From the NCBI RefSeq assembly GCF_019443105.1, contig NZ_JAHZIJ010000015.1, positions 1-64,000 on the forward strand: 64,000 bases of DNA. Reading direction: 5' to 3'. Shown piece by piece: positions 63,556-64,000 of the stretch. The notes beneath the pieces were generated by a model, which was not told the DNA's origin, did not search any database, and worked only from the letters and a program-made list of their open reading frames with translations. Within the stretch, counting starts at the first letter, position 1. Every line of letters starts with the position of its first letter. Both the position numbers and the translations under genes were made by a program. The DNA is from Paenibacillus oenotherae. GTDB lineage: Bacteria; Bacillota; Bacilli; Paenibacillales; Paenibacillaceae.

Positions 63556-63572
63556 AAAAGGAGATTAATTTT

Positions 63573-64000
63573 ATGGGATATGTAACTGATACCTCGACAG
63601 AAGATTGGTTAAGTAGCGTCTCGCAAACGATCAGGGGAACAGGCTTTCATGTGAATGAAGAAGGAGAACTTTGCAAGTTAGAAAAAGGCGAATTGAAACC
63701 GCTGTGCAACTTTATATTCCGACCTGTAGAGAAAATAAAGAGGGTTGATAACCAAGGTATCGCCAAGGAGTATAAATATGTATTTGAAGGGGGATTGAAA
63801 AGAGAACAGAAACTGGATCGAGTGGAGATACTGATTTCTGATTTAGAGAATCATAAATGGATTAAAAAGAACTGGGATGTCTTCTGTAAAGTTTATTCTA
63901 ATGAAAGACACAACTACTCTTCGATTCAAGACTATATATACCTGTCCGCAAGAAATATACCTGAAAAAATAGAGTATGACACGATAGGGTGGCATTACTT
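63573..64000 (+). CDS. DUF927-type protein, N-terminal part (runs off the window)
   Basis: The first ~142 residues of a gene cut by the right edge; ATG 63573 follows AAAAGGAG. The sequence LCNFIFRPVEKIKRVDNQGIAKEYKYVF, VEILISDLENHKWIKKNW and YLSARNIPEKIEYDTIGWHY resembles the N-terminal part of DUF927 proteins. These carry a helicase-like ATPase and are common in integrative elements and phage-like islands, often with a primase role. The ATPase motifs lie beyond the window, so the call is tentative. Confidence 0.6.
   Translation, partial: MGYVTDTSTEDWLSSVSQTIRGTGFHVNEEGELCKLEKGELKPLCNFIFRPVEKIKRVDNQGIAKEYKYVFEGGLKREQKLDRVEILISDLENHKWIKKNWDVFCKVYSNERHNYSSIQDYIYLSARNIPEKIEYDTIGWHY

Overview
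The window is chromosomal DNA of a spore-forming Firmicute, most probably Paenibacillus or a close relative. Supporting signs are the Gram-positive replication pair dnaB-dnaI, the sporulation checkpoint gene sda with DnaA boxes in front of it, an alpha/beta-type SASP, coproheme decarboxylase (hemQ), a BceRS-BceAB module, strong AGGAGG-type ribosome binding sites and a bacilli-like gene order polA-mutM-ytaF-coaE-...-nrdR. No species name can be read from the sequence alone.

Layout. 1-13.3 kb: the end of a non-ribosomal peptide synthetase (NRPS) cluster. It holds the 3' end of one synthetase gene and one complete gene with three modules (C-half-A-PCP-E / C-A-PCP / C-A-PCP-TE). Its specificity codes read Ser (epimerised to D-Ser), Asn and Asp. 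13.7-18.4 kb: a BceRS-BceAB-type peptide sensing and detoxification module, a natural candidate for self-protection. 18.4-26.6 kb: housekeeping genes (YheC/D-like protein, sda, yumC-like reductase, Rex-controlled ndh, hemQ, yuiB, dnaB, dnaI). 26.7-31.7 kb: a hairpin repeat array, then a sulfate ABC importer operon with a CymR-like operator. 32-43.9 kb: two complete phosphate (Pst-PhoU) gene sets in tandem with three apparent Pho boxes. The first is preceded by a secreted stalk-domain protein and interrupted by a soluble CBS-chemoreceptor gene. 44-47.4 kb: a 52-bp tandem repeat array ending in an inverted repeat, then a CBS-GGDEF gene and an EAL gene. 47.4-54 kb: polA, mutM, ytaF, coaE, a lytic transglycosylase, a SASP gene and nrdR.

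54.06-64 kb: a tRNA-Ala(GGC) gene followed by an AT-richer genomic island that runs off the right edge. It carries a Wadjet-type anti-plasmid operon (jetABCD), a tyrosine integrase, two small genes on the minus strand (one excisionase-like) and the start of a DUF927-type protein. Two island genes are split by a single-base difference in a homopolymer: jetB at an 8-T run and the excisionase-like gene at a 5-A run. Two look-alike hairpins bracket the Wadjet operon.

Most striking points: the Wadjet island with its frameshifted jetB; the coupling of phosphate uptake to a soluble chemoreceptor that shares a CBS-pair module with the neighbouring c-di-GMP gene; the NRPS plus BceRS-AB pair; and two unexplained repeat arrays. 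Wadjet is a known system. The phosphate/chemoreceptor/c-di-GMP arrangement and the repeat arrays are the parts I cannot match to something described.
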